DNA from: Chloranthus sessilifolius
Lineage: Eukaryota; Streptophyta; Magnoliopsida; Chloranthales; Chloranthaceae
DNA length: 64,000 nt
Reading direction: 5' to 3'
Assembly: GCA_021018995.1 (NCBI GenBank)
Contig: CM037585.1
Location: forward strand, 127,810,831-127,874,830
Positions 11,745 to 23,405 of this stretch are shown here, piece after piece; within the stretch, counting starts at the first letter, position 1, and every line of letters begins with the position of its first letter. The position numbers and the translations under genes are program-made. The notes below the pieces were generated by a model. That model worked only from the letters and a program-made list of their open reading frames with translations, was not told the DNA's origin and did not search any database.

Positions 11745-12736
11745 CAATCGATTGAGATATTTTCCTCAATCGATCGACTGCCTTCTGTGGTTGTGAGTGC
11801 TGATTTGTCAATCGATTGACACGAAAGCTTCAATCGATCGACTGTTTTGAGGCTTAATTCTTAAAATTCCAACAAATAAAATTTTTAATTTTTAATTTCG
11901 AATTTTGAATATTGGAATTTTGGATTTTTAAAATTTGAATGATGAAAATTTTGAGATTGTTGAAATTTGCAATTTGGAGTTTGAAATTTAATTTTTAAAA
12001 ATTGAATTTTGATTTTCACGTGTGAATTTTGATTTTGAAATTTAAAAATTGGCATTTTGGATTTTTCACTTGCAAAATCTTCTTTCCCTTATTTTCTTTC
12101 CTTTCGTAAGATTTTGTGGAGTTCTTTTAGGAAGTATAGATTTTTAGGGTCTCTTGTTTAAGAAGTACAGGAGTCTTTTATTCTTTTCCTTCTTTTTCTC
12201 TTTTAGGTAAGATTTCTATAGGATTTTGTGGGATTGTCTTTGGGTTTTAAAATTTGAATTTTAAAATTTAAATCTTGATTTTGATTTTCAACTTTTAATT
12301 TTAAATTCTTAATTTTAAAATTTGAATTTTGAATTTTTAACTTTGAATTTTGAAATTTAAATTTTAGATCTTAATTTTCAAATTTAATTTTGATTTTTGA
12401 AATACGAAAAAAAAAAAAAAAAAAATCTTTTCTTTTCTTCTGATACTGGCTACTGTTCATCATAGAACTCAATCGATTGAAAATTCTCTGCCAATCGATT
12501 GAGACTGAAATTTTATTTGCTGTGGAAATTGTTGAAACTCTATCAATCGATTGAAATCTCTCTTTCACTCGATTGATAGAACCTCTGTCTCAGCTAAATA
12601 GTCTGTGCTGTCCAGTTAGACTTTGGAGGCTCAATTGATTGATTTTAAAACATCAATCGATTGACGGATAAGTCTCTGTTTGAATATTTGTGTGTGCTTT
12701 GTGTCAATCGATTGAGACCACTTCTTCAATCGATTG
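11745..12736 (+). repeat. Leader of B with six palindrome pairs
   Basis: Pairs of CAATCGATTG or one-base variants start at 11745/11767, 11809/11831, 12470/12492, 12544/12566, 12632/12654 and 12705/12727. Every pair is 22 bp start to start. Between the second and third pair lies 600 bp of simple A/T-rich sequence made of TTTTGAATTTT-like words with a poly(A) run near 12406-12425; I see no ORF in it. Confidence 0.9.
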
Positions 12737-12907
12737 AAGTTGATACTTGTGGTTTGTTGTGGAATCATCAACCCTTGTTGTGAGTGTTGGTGCATGAGCT
12801 TTACTCGTTCTCATCACCCACATCTGCAATCGTTTAATCTTGAGATCGAAAGGTCTTGTAGAGAGAATCGTAGACTCCAAAAGAATCAGTATCATCATAC
12901 TGAGACT

Positions 12908-14331
12908 ATGGCAGATCAAAGGAATGGGAATAATCAGAACATTAATAATGGAAATAATGGAAACAATAATCATGACGAGGGCCCAAGAACGTTAGAATAT
13001 TATAATGATCCTGGTTTTTACGAGGATCAAGATAGTATCATGCATGCCCCCATCCCAGGGAACCATTATGAATTTAAATCCGCAATGATTCAAATGTTAC
13101 CGATTTACCATGAATTGTCAAACGAGAATCCACATGTTCATTTGAATGAGTTCATTGCTGTGTGTAAAATGTTCCGAGTGCATAATGTCACCGACGAGAT
13201 AGCTAAGCTACGACTCTTTCCTTTCTCTTTAAGAGATAAGGCAAAAACCTGGTTCTACTCCTTAGAACCGCAATCTATTCAGAGTTGGGCAGAGTTACAC
13301 CGTCAATTCCTAAAAAAATATTTTCCCATGACCAAAATCATTGAGTTGCGTCAGAAGATCCAATTCTTTTCCCAACAACCTACAGAAACATTTTATGAAT
13401 GATGGGAACGCTTTAAGTAATTGATTAAGAGTTGTCCTAATCATCAGCTTTCGAGGTGGCAACAGGTCCAAAGTTTTTACAATGGACTAATTCCAGAAGA
13501 GAGACGCATGGTTGATGCATCCTGTAGAGGATCATGTGCCACAAAAGAGGTTGATGAACTGTGGGCATTGTTTGAGAAGTTATATCAAACTTCAATCCAA
13601 AACGTGACAATGGAGCGAACTATTTGGATGTGGCAACTAAATCTCATGTGTTGACCAGAGATGGATTATTAGATGTCAACAATACCTCAGCTCTTTCAAT
13701 AAAGGTTAACATGTTGTCCAAGAAAAAGAACATGTTGTTAGCTGCAACTAAGCAAGCTAAAAGTCCCAGCAACCCCACCGCTTGTTCAATCTGTGACCAC
13801 CCAGGTCACATGGCAAACGATTGCCCAACTACCTTGTCATTCTTCCCTGATGAACCTACTCCTCAAGAGCAGGTGAATCTGACTCAATCAGATCGTAAAT
13901 GACATGTACTCAAACACCTACAATCTGGAATGGAAAAATCACCCCAACTTAGGATGGGGAGGATCAAACCAAACTAGACAGGTGAACCAGCAGTACAGAT
14001 CCAACGTAATGAGTGGACAACAGAACTTTTGTCCACAACAAAATTCTACTTTCCAACAGAACTCTCCTTATTATCATCCAAATTCTGAATACCGAAAAAA
14101 TTAGAATTTCAATCAGAATTTTAATCATTCTCAGACCACCGCTTCAAAAGATTCTGATTTGGAAGAAAAGATTATGCGAAATATGCAAGCTTTTCAGCAG
14201 ATGATGATGGACTAATTTAGCCAATTGACAAATCAGTTGAGTCAACGAGAGGAAGGTAGGCTTCCTAGCCAACCCATTAACAATCCTCGAGGCCAACCAT
14301 CATCTGATGAAGGACCATCAAACAGTCAATA
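12908..14331 (+). pseudogene. gag of element B, broken
   Basis: It starts at MADQRNGNNQN after an ATG in good context, with an Asn-rich N-terminus. The capsid region has LRLFPFSLRDKAKTWFYSLE and FLKKYFPMTKI. The frame is stopped at 13400-13402 and again soon after, yet continues as LSRWQQVQSFYNGLIPEERR. A frameshift near 13610 leads to the single zinc knuckle CSICDHPGHMANDC, then SNTYNLEWKNHPNLGWGG, a segment typical of Athila gag. Further stops follow at about 13900 and 14100. The product would be the particle protein. Confidence 0.85.
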
Positions 14332-14332
14332 G

Positions 14333-15352
14333 TTGAAAGTTGTTACGGTGCTGAGAAGTGGGAGAGCAGTTGATAATCAGGTGGAGATGCCAGTGAAACC
14401 TCACAAGGAAGAAGAAAAAAAAGCGAGAAAAGGCAAAGGACTAGATAAAGGAAAAGAGAAAGAAGGTCCTCAAATTGTCCAACCAGTACCTGAAGAAGAA
14501 TCAGAGAATGAACCCTGTTCCTATACCCCAAAGGCACCATTCCCTGAGTGCCTAACACCTCCATCTAGAATGGGGAAGGGAGCGTAAAAAATGGAAGAAA
14601 TCTTCGAAACATTTAAATAAGTGAAGATAAATCTTCCATTACTTGAAACAATCAAGCAAGTCCCTGAGTACGCAAAATTTTTCAAAGATCTATGCACTCG
14701 AAAAAAAACAGCACGTACTCACATTTCAAAGAAAGTATTCCTGACTAATCAAGTCAGTTCAATATTGCAATTGGATGCCCCACGAAAACTTAAGGACCCT
14801 GGAGTCCCAACTGTTCCGTGTGTCATTGGTGGGCAACCAATTGGTAAGGCGTTACTAGATTTGGGAGCAAGTGTCAATTTGATCCCCTACTCAGTGTACG
14901 AGAAATTAGGACTGGGCAAATTAAAACCCATGACAGTTACACTGCAACTTGCTGACAGGTCAGAAAGAAGACTTAGGGGCATCATCGAGGATGTCTTGGT
15001 TGGAATAGACAAATTTGTCTTCCCGATGGACTTTATTGTGTTGGACATGGAACCTCCAGTTAAATCTATCAATCAAGTCCCAATCATTCTTGGGCGTCCG
15101 TTTCTCGTGACCGCAAATGCCTGCATCAATTGTTGAACAGGAGTCATGGATGTTTCTTTCGAAAACATAAAAGTTAGATTCAATATATTTCATGTGGTAA
15201 ATCATTTTCCCAATGAGGATGAGGTTGATTGTTTCTACATAGATCAGGTGGACGAAGAAGTGGATGAAGCTTTACCATCAATGCTTACCAAAGAAGAATT
15301 CGAAACTGCTTTGTTAGCCATCTATGAAGAGCCAGGATCTGCGAAGAAATAG
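14333..15352 (+). pseudogene. Protease region of element B
   Basis: A charged hinge (KKARKGKGLDKGKEKEGP) leads into the aspartic protease with ALLDLGASVNLIPYSVYEKL (active site DLGAS, as in Athila) and VPIILGRPFLVTANA. The frame is broken around 14590, at 15134-15136 and at 15350-15352. The downstream piece reads TGVMDVSFENIKVRFNIF, the usual continuation toward RT. Confidence 0.82.
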
Positions 15353-15472
15353 TCAGAAGAGAAGAGGACGATTTCATCAACTAAAGATGATACGTTATGT
15401 GAAATTGAGACTACGATGGAACCGTTACCTATTCAGGTAAAAGATGAGCTGACTCTATCAATCTAGCAGCCA

Positions 15473-16650
15473 CCAACCGTCAAGTTAAAGCAACTGCCTG
15501 AGTCACTTAAGTATGCTTTTCTAGGACCTCAGGAAACACTTTCGGTAATTATTTCATCAACATTATCGGAAAAACAAGAGCATGAATTGTTAAGAGTTCT
15601 TAAAGATCATAAAAAGGCCATCGGATGGACCTTAGCTGATCTTCAAGAGATTGATCCATCAGTATGTGTGCACAAAATACATCAAGAAGATGATAGTACA
15701 CCATCGAGAGAACCACAGAGGCGACTTAATCCGAATATGAAAGAAGTCGTTTTAAAAGAAATCATCAAGTTAGTCGATGCTGGAATAATCTATGCGATCT
15801 CGGATAGTGAATGGGTAAGTCTAGTTCAAATTATTCCCAAAAAGTCTAGGATAACAGTGAAAGAGACTACCAAAGGAGAATTGGATCCCAGTCGTGAAAC
15901 TACGGGGTGGCGGGTGTACATCGATTATTGAAAATTGAACGCGGCTACCAGGAAAGATCATTTTTTCCTTCCATTCATTGATCAAATTCTTGAAAAGTTA
16001 GCAGGGCAAGAGTTTTACTATTTTCCCGATGGATATTCAGGTTACAATCAAGTACCCATATTTCCTGCAGATCAAGAGAAGACAACGTTCACGTATCCGT
16101 ACGAAACGTTTGCATATCGAAGAATGTCGTTCGGCTTGTGTAATGCACCCGCCACTTTTCAAAGATATATGTTGGCCATATTCTCGGATATGATTGACAA
16201 ATTCATCGAAGTCTTCATGGATGACTTTTTTGTTTTTGGAAAGACCTTTGAACTGTGTTTGCACCACCTTTCACAGGTATTGCAACGATGTGTCGAATCC
16301 AAACTTGTTCTTAGCTGGGAGAAAAGCCATTTCATGGTGTAGCAAGGAATTGTGTTGGGACATATCATTTCAAAGAAAGGAATCGAAGTCGACTTAATTG
16401 CTAATTTACCACCCCCAAGGAATGCTCGACAAATTCGATCATTTCTGGGTCATGCGGGATTTTATAGGAGATTCACCAAAGATTTTAGCAAGGTCGCCAA
16501 GCCATTGTGCAACTTGCTTGGAAAATATGTTCCTTTTGACTTTGATGAGGATTGCATGAAAGCATTCCTGAAATTGCGTGAGCTGTTATCAAATGTGCCA
16601 ATAATCCAACCATCGGATTATTCTCTACCTTTTTGAACTCATGTGCGCTG
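15473..16650 (+). pseudogene. Reverse transcriptase of element B
   Basis: It shows LKQLPESLKYAFLG, IGWTLADLQEIDPSVCVHKI, GWRVYIDY, RRMSFGLCNAPATFQRYM and the catalytic FMDDFFVFG with both aspartates. Stops occur at 15929-15931 and 16340-16342, and in each case the following domain words are present at once, so the gene is interrupted rather than short. The thumb reads PRNARQIRSFLGHAGFYRRF. The end, near 16640, runs into a deletion in RNase H. Confidence 0.85.
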
Positions 16651-17118
16651 ATTGATGCCCAACTGAATTACACCACCACCGAGAAGGAATTGCTAACTAT
16701 GGTGTATGCATTAGATAAATTCCGCTCCTATTTGCTTGGATCAAAAATAGTGGTCTTCTCAGACCACTCTGCGTTGAAATACCTGCTAGCGAAAAAGGAC
16801 ACCAAACCAAGGTTGATCCGATGGATCTTGCTCATCCAAGAGTTAAATTTTGAGATCAAAGATAAAAAAGGGGTCGAAAATGTTGTGGTTGATCATTTGT
16901 CAAGAATCTTGTCCGAAGAATCAACGGTATATGAGACTATTCATGACACTTTCCCGGATGAACAATTTATGGCAATAGGTGCACCAGCTACAAAATTTCC
17001 TTGGTTCTCAAATATTGTGAATTATCTTGTAACTAGCAGAATCCCTACGCAATGGGGTAAGAATGATAAGAATCTATTTTTCTCCCAAATAAAATACTAT
17101 TTTTGGGATGAACCATAA
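16633..17118 (+). pseudogene. RNase H of element B with internal deletion
   Basis: The sequence jumps from ELMCA to DAQLNYTTTEKELLTMVYAL. In relatives these words are separated by a few dozen residues that carry the first catalytic aspartate, so that piece is missing here. The rest is present: FSDHSALKYLL, RLIRWILLIQELNFEI and VVDHLSRI. The stop is at 17116-17118. Confidence 0.8.
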
Positions 17119-18291
17119 TTATTCAAATTCTGTTCAGATCAAGTAATCAGAAGATGTATACCTGAAGAAGAGCAACTGAGTGTCATTAATTTCTGCCATA
17201 CTGGAGCCTGTGGAGGCCATTTCGGAGGATAAAAGACCGCACACAAGATTCTTCAAAGCAGATTCTATTGGCCCTCCATCTTTCGGGACACTGTCAAATT
17301 TTGTAAAGCACACCAACGATGTCAACAGCTTGGAAATATTTCACGACAAAATATGATGCCACTGAACCCGATTCTGATTGTTGAAATTTTCGACGTTTAG
17401 GGGATCGACTTTATGGGTCCTTTTCCCCCATCGTTTGGGTATTCATATATTCTAGTAGCTGTTGACTATGTATCCAAATGGATAGAAGCTGTGGCAACCT
17501 GCTCGAATGACCACAAGGTCGTGGTCAAATTCTTGAAAGAAAATGTCTTTAATATATTCGGGATTCCAAGAGCAATCATTAGTGATGGCAGTTCGCACTT
17601 CTGTAACAATCATTTTGCCACTTTAATGAAGGAATATGGTGTTACCCACAAGGTGGCAATGTCGTATCACCCGCAGACTAGTGGACAAGTGGAAGTGTCG
17701 AATCGAGAAATCAAAAGAGTTTTAGAAAAGACGGTTCGACCGGACATAAGAGATTGGTCGAATAGCCTATCTGATGCTCTGTGGGCATATCGTACTGCAT
17801 TTAAGACCCCGATCGGAATGTCACCGTTTAGGATTGTCTATGGGAAGGCATGACATCTCCCAGTTGAATTGGAGCATAAGGCATTCTGGGCCATAAAAAG
17901 ATTTAATTTTGATATGAAAGAGGCAGGGCCCAATCGATGCCTACAGCTGAACGAATTAGAAGAACTACGCTATGATGCGTATGAGAATTCGAAGATATAT
18001 AAGGAAAGATATAAAAAGTTGCACGATCAGTCAATTTTGCGGAAAGAGTTTCACATTGGGCAAAAAGTTTGGTTGTTCAACTCCAGACTTAAACTTCATC
18101 CGGGGAAATTGAAATCAAGGTGGGAAGGACCATTTCAGGTTGTCTCCACTACCGTGCATGGTGCGATTGAAATTAGAAGCCTTATGGATAATCGAATTCT
18201 CAAAGTCAATGGGCAACGACTCAAACCAATGATCGAGCCAATGACCCAGATGAGGATTGAGGCAGCGCACCTCAGTGACCTAGAAAATTGA
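17119..18291 (+). pseudogene. Integrase of element B
   Basis: The zinc-binding part reads CHTGACGGHFGG and CKAHQRCQQLG. The catalytic core has [27 protein letters not shown] and [10 protein letters not shown], which supply D, D and E. The C-terminal part has [16 protein letters not shown]. Stops fall near 17230, at 17398-17400 and at 17851-17853. There is no chromodomain, as expected for Athila. Confidence 0.87.
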
Positions 18292-18397
18292 ACATTGAAG
18301 TAGTCGAGCTATCGACACTATAAACTCAGCGCTTCCTGGGAGGCAACCCAGTGTGTTTTCTTATTTGGTTGTGTTTGTATTTGATAAGAGTCTTTTT

Positions 18398-18855
18398 CAA
18401 TCGATTGACTGTCAAAATAGTCAATCGATTGATGTTCAATCATCATCATCATGTCCCCCCTTCGTTTGTCAATCGATTGAGAGGCTAATGTCAATCGATT
18501 GACATCACCTTGAAGTTAAAGTCAGTTTTCAGAAATCGGAGCGTCAATTGACATATATTTTCGATTGCAGCTAAATTTTGGGGCACGTCAATGTCAATCG
18601 ATTAATACTAACCCCTCAATCGATTGATTTGATTGCTTATTAACTCTGTCTGTTCCCGAGGCACTTAACCGGTGCGACTTTTTGTGAAAAGGTATTCTCA
18701 ATCGATTGACATAACTGTGTCAATCGATTGACATTAAGAGTGGATGAGTGGATTGTACCACGTCGCATCCGCATGCTTGGTGTCTTTTCAAATCCTCGCG
18801 ACATGGAGGAGGCCAACCGTTGTCAATCGATTGAGACTTTATCCTCAATCGATTG
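18398..18855 (+). repeat. Five palindrome pairs between integrase and ORF3 of B
   Basis: CAATCGATTG pairs start at 18398/18422, 18470/18492, 18595/18617, 18699/18721 and 18824/18846; the spacing is 22 bp except for 24 in the first. The last pair ends 100 bp before the ORF3 ATG. A TATA-like TTATATAAT at 18865-18873 lies in between, so ORF3 may have its own promoter. Confidence 0.9.
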
Positions 18856-18954
18856 ACATTCATATTATATAATGGGGACACCCATGGTCCCCTTCTTCCC
18901 AAATCCTTCCAATCTGAGTTGTGCATCTTGTTACTCTCATCGTACATGATCAAA

Positions 18955-20118
18955 ATGGCGGTATCTGGACCACCGATATACCGACCACCTCGTCCCGCCA
19001 ACACTTTTATGAGCATCCCTGGTGATGAGTACGTGAATCATCAATTTCAAACGGAGAATTTCTTCGATCTAGCCAAATTTCGTCGCATTGCAGAGGCCGC
19101 CCATTCGATTGAATTTATCGAGTCTCTGCACTTGAAAATGCTGCTCGCTCCTCCTCCTATAGATGTTTCGCTCCGTATTATAAGGCTATTTTACCAAAAC
19201 ATGGAATGGGTGTCCGCTCCAGTGTCACCAACGAGATTACCCTTCATCCGCCTCAACATCGACAATTGGAGATATAACTTGCATGCGGCCGATCTCGCTC
19301 GGGCTTTTAATTTCTACGTGGTTCACCCATTGAACCACCACATCAATCCTGCCGTTGATCTCAGCCAGGACCTTATGATCAACGATATGTGTGGAGGACG
19401 CTGCAGGACCGGTTTGGCCACTAAAAGAGCGGTCCTACCAATGGACATCTTATTTTGGGACATCGTTATGTCAAACAATTTGCTACCGCATGGCACGAAG
19501 AGTGAGAGGACGAAAAATAGGGTGTTAGAACTGTACGTGGCGCACACGAATACTTGGTTTGATGCGCCTGGTTTGATGCTTGAAGAGATGTATCGGTGTC
19601 ACAGGGACATCGTGATCACCACCAAACCATAGAAGCGAGAAGCTATTCTCTTACATTTCCCACACTATGTGATGCATCTTTTAGACGAAGTTGGGTGCCC
19701 GATTTATGATGATGAAGAGATGGGTGATATGCAATTTTATTACTACGGCACGAACGTTTGGGATAAGAGCATCAAAGCTATTCTACATGTGACGCCACCT
19801 CCAATTAAAGTTGATGATGTACCTCCTCCTCCCCGACCAAACCTCGCACAACGCCAATGCGACGGCATTAGATGACCTCGTCCTGAAGAGGTCCCTGATT
19901 TTAACACCGAGGCAGCAGTCGCTCGCCTCGAGGTGCGGATGGATGGGTTGAGTGCCACTATGGGAGGTCTTGATCGACGATCACGGTTTCAAACTTCACT
20001 TCTCATGCGGATGGCCCGGGAATCATTCCCTGGGCGTGCCAACGGATTCATCATAGGAGTGAGAGCGGCGATGGATGAGGAGGGAGACCCTGCGTATGAT
20101 GATGATGATGATCAGTAA
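18955..20118 (+). pseudogene. ORF3 of element B, plant transposon protein-like
   Basis: The likely start is MAVSGPPIYRPPRP at 18955 (AAAATGG context). One frame runs through to 20118, interrupted by TAG at 19630-19632 and TGA at 19873-19875; both fit simple C-to-T-type changes. The core has LRIIRLFYQNM, LNIDNWRYNLHAADLARAF and DILFWDIVMSNNLLPHGT, matching ORF3 of A and C. A Pro-rich linker follows (PPPIKVDDVPPPPRP), then a short helical stretch and an acidic end (EEGDPAYDDDDDQ). In Athila elements this position holds an env-like ORF; I see no signal peptide or membrane segment here. Confidence 0.75.
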
Positions 20119-20359
20119 TTGTTGTTTGTGTGTTTGTTTGTATTTATGTCTGTTTAGTGTTTGTGTTTGTGTTTTAATGTGTTTAGTGTGTTTTTCATTT
20201 TATTTTTAGGTAGGATTAATCGTAGTTTGTTTAGTTAATCTCCAAGTTGATGATGGGATCATATGGTTGTAATCAAATCTATCAAATCAATGCAATCGAA
20301 GTGTTTGTAGTATGTTAATTTCTATGTTCATTCTCGGATTGATGCATAAGTGCATCAGT

Positions 20360-20602
20360 CAATCTATTGAGATGTCACCCTCAATCGATTGAGCACATTA
20401 AGCCTTCAAATTCCTCGAAAATTAAACTCCAAATAGTCGATCGATTGAGGGACAATTCTTACTCGATTGACTCTTGCGTGGATAGAACTTTCTAATCTGT
20501 CAAATACGGAAAGTCTCTCTACAGAAAATGTTTTGAAAAGGCACAATTCTACTTCCCTTGGCATCTTGTGTCAATCGATTAACACTAAAAGTCAATCGAT
20601 TG
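20360..20602 (+). repeat. Three palindrome pairs between ORF3 and ORF4 of B
   Basis: Pairs start at 20360/20382, 20438/20460 and 20572/20593 (22, 22 and 21 bp). The surrounding 20119-20359 and 20603-20812 are T-rich and hold no ORF that I can support. Confidence 0.88.
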
Positions 20603-20812
20603 ACTGATGTATAATTTCGGAAGGTTACATCTCCCATTCTTGAAATTGAAGATTTGAACCATCCGTAGAGTCCGTAGTGTAGAAGGTTTCTTAGAGAGTC
20701 TTTAGAGTTCGTCTTTTCGAAGTTTTTCTCTATTTAAACACCTTATTAGGCTAGTTCTTTTACAGTATCCCTTTAGTCAAGAAAATTCTTTCCCCTTCCC
20801 CAAGCTTTAGCC

Positions 20813-21262
20813 ATGGCTTCCATTCGGAATTGTACCCAATCTGCTATGAGAAAATTGATGGAACCAGCTCAAAAACGTGCACGCTACCACTCTCCACAAC
20901 CACCGCTTGATTTTTCGAGTCATGAAGTCATCAATCTTGACGATGAATCAACTATAGAACTCAAATCGAGTTTTACTCGTTCTGACAAGGCCGTCAATGA
21001 CCCATCAAGGAACTTGATTCCAACCTACTTGTGCGCGGAATTGAATCCGCCCCCGCCTCTCGTACAGCCGCCTTCCCACCACCATCTCCGCACCATGCAC
21101 TTATTCCACCACCACGGGAGGGAGGGATCACCGACGAGATGTGGAATTATGCGTTCTCGACACCGAAGGAAGGAAGATCCACCATGGATGACTGAAGGAT
21201 TAGGAATGTCCGCTTTAGGGTCTAGTTTTAGGAGTCCTTTTTATTTTAATTTTCATGTTTAG
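20813..21262 (+). pseudogene. ORF4 of element B, unknown
   Basis: An open frame of 149 codons with ATG in CCATGG context, in sense with the element. It carries a basic cluster AQKRARYHSP followed by EVINLDDEST, which looks like a nuclear signal plus a SUMO-interaction-like core, then Pro/His-rich sequence (PPPPLVQPPSHHH). I recognise no domain. Whether it is a separate gene or a piece of a spliced ORF3 product cannot be decided here. Confidence 0.45.
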
Positions 21263-21675
21263 CTTCGCTTATTGTTAAATTTGTTCTAGACTAGATTATT
21301 TTAATATTTTTAGGGCTTATTTTCCTTCATGTTTTAGATTAGGTTCGGTTTCGTTTTGTCTTAGGCTATTTTCTTTTATTTAAATTTTCAATAAGTGTAA
21401 TAATTTGCATACGTTTAATAAAAATTTAGTTGAGTACCTATGTGCGTTTTTAATTTTCGAACCCAATACCTTTCACTTGGTCCGCCAATTACTTTTCGCT
21501 GCAGTAAACAGGTTTGGGGGGTCTCTTATGCTCTCCAATATTTTCACCAATGAGGGCATTGGCCAAATCAGGTTTGGGGGGGGGGGGGGGGGTATTTCCT
21601 TCAATTATGTGTTGCTTTATTAAAAAAAAAAAAAAAAAAAAAAGAGTCTGCTCTCGAATTTTAAAGTATATCAGT
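21263..21675 (+). other. Noncoding segment of B with purine-tract-like repeats
   Basis: AGGTTTGGGGGG occurs at about 21509 and again, with a G run of roughly 17-18, at about 21570-21591. These resemble the true polypurine tract at 23395 and may be extra priming sites or decayed copies. An A run sits at 21621-21643. Confidence 0.5.
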
Positions 21676-21778
21676 CAATCGATCGAGACCAACTGACTCA
21701 ATCGATCGATTAATGATTGGCAGACTAACTAAAAACCCTTATCAGTCAATCGATTGAGGAATTGGAATCAATCGATTG
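21676..21778 (+). repeat. Two palindrome pairs downstream of ORF4 of B
   Basis: Pairs start at 21676/21699 (23 bp, CAATCGATCG variants) and 21747/21769 (22 bp). Confidence 0.88.
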
Positions 21779-23394
21779 ACTGATGGCAATTAATTTTATG
21801 AATTTTAAATTTTAGTCATATTCTTAAATTGTTGATGACCGGAAATTCTTTAAAAAATTGTTATCATGCCATGACTATTTTATGAATGCTCATTAATGTT
21901 AAAAATTGTTATCATGTCATGCATTGCTTTAAATCCAAAATCTAAGAGTTTAAGTCAAAGAACTTGAAATCCTAAGATTCCAAAGAAAGACTAAAACCTA
22001 GTGAGCTCTGGAACTTTGTCCTCGTTCTTGATGAGTGCTGAAATAAATTCGGAGTATCTTTGAATTTCTTGCTTAGATTGTTGAAATCTCGTATATTCTA
22101 GTTTTGATTTGTTGATTTCACGTGTGTTATGCCATTACACTAGAAATCATTGTGTAAAAACTCAAGGAAAATAGGCATCGTTACCATCGTGAAAGGAAAT
22201 GATCTAAAGCCATTATTGGCTCGTTTGTGCCCAAAAGGCCCCACCTTATATTGAATTATCTTGTTGCACCCCCTTTGAGCCTCAACTGAAAGATTTTGCC
22301 TTAATTATTCCTTGTAAGCTATATTAACCATACTCCATAATAGTGAAATACCTTACCCTTCAATCTCTGAGAAATTGGGAAAGAAGGATGAGAGCAAAAT
22401 GGAAAATAGAGAGTTATGGCAATTGTAATGTAAGGAGTATATAGCAGAAAAACATAAAAGGTGAGAGAAAAAGAGAAAATTCATCTTGGTACAAGAGGTA
22501 GAAAAATACGTGAAAGTGGCGTTAAAAAGAAAAGAAAGAGAAAAGTGTGATAAAGAGGAAAAAGTTCTAAAAAATCCAAAAAAGAAAGAGTGCAAAGTTA
22601 GAGAATCAAAGATGTTTCTTTTTCCGATTTCTCAGAGAACTTTGAATCCAATTTTCCCTTTATTTCATAACCTTCACCCGAGCCCCATTACAACCTTAGA
22701 AAAGACCTTTTTGATCTAACCATGGGTGGTAAATGTCTTGTGGAGAGTGATTATAAAAATGTCTATGATGCTTGGTATATGCATGTTTAAAATACAAATA
22801 TCTGTCTCAACGAGGTTTCTTTCTAAATTTGTTGGTACACCGTCTTTCTTATAACATGTGAGATTTTTCGAATTTGTGTTGTAATTCCAATCTCACATCG
22901 GAGTGAAAAATAAAGCTATTTATCAGGAGTGATTTCATTTTGAGTGAATACCCATGGTAAGGATTGAGTCTAGACATGTGATCTAAAGGTTCCTAGTTCA
23001 AACTTATTCTCAGATAACGGAACTTTAGCAGTGATGAGTGTATAACACTTTGAGGCATGAATTATGAGCATTGGAAAAACAATGAACTAAATTGAATGAG
23101 CATTACGAAAATAAGCATGAACAGTAGCATTTTATAAGAATTCACGGATGATCAACCATGCAAGGGCATGAGTACAATTCTGAAATTCATAAGCTTTGAA
23201 GTTTGTAGGTACCTTCCCTGAAAACCTTCAGGAGATAAAATTTCTCCACTAGGGATCACCTAGGGGTTTAAAGGCTTATTGCATGCGCTAAATGCAATCG
23301 TGCTCCCTACGAAAGTGGCAATTTTTTTTAGGATGTTAGTTTTATTTGCTTTGATATATTTTTCATTCTCTTTGCTCGAGGACTAGCAAAGTGT
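21779..23394 (+). other. Long 3' untranslated region of element B
   Basis: About 1.6 kb of AT-rich sequence. The open frames near 22353-22719 are Lys/Glu- or Phe/Ser-rich products of A/G-rich sequence and show no domain. It ends with GCTCGAGGACTAGCAAAGTGTAGGTTTG, wording typical of the region before an Athila-type polypurine tract (shown here only in part as GAGGACTAGCAAAG). Confidence 0.6.
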
Positions 23395-23405
23395 AGGTTT
23401 GGGGG
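23395..23405 (+). other. Polypurine tract of element B
   Basis: AGGTTTGGGGG lies directly before TGTGATCGG, the start of the 3' LTR. Confidence 0.8.

Noticed and set aside
18955-20118. Retroviral-type envelope protein in element B
   Set aside because: The position matches the env-like ORF of Athila, but I see no signal peptide, transmembrane segment or coiled coil, and the core is shared with chromovirus ORF3.
21570-21591. G run as a functional quadruplex
   Set aside because: It is a single uninterrupted G run beside an A run. More likely a slippage product of a polypurine-tract-like word.
22353-22719. Overlapping frames on both strands in the 3' region of B
   Set aside because: Phe/Ser- and Lys/Glu-rich products of A/G-rich sequence; no similarity to any retroelement protein.
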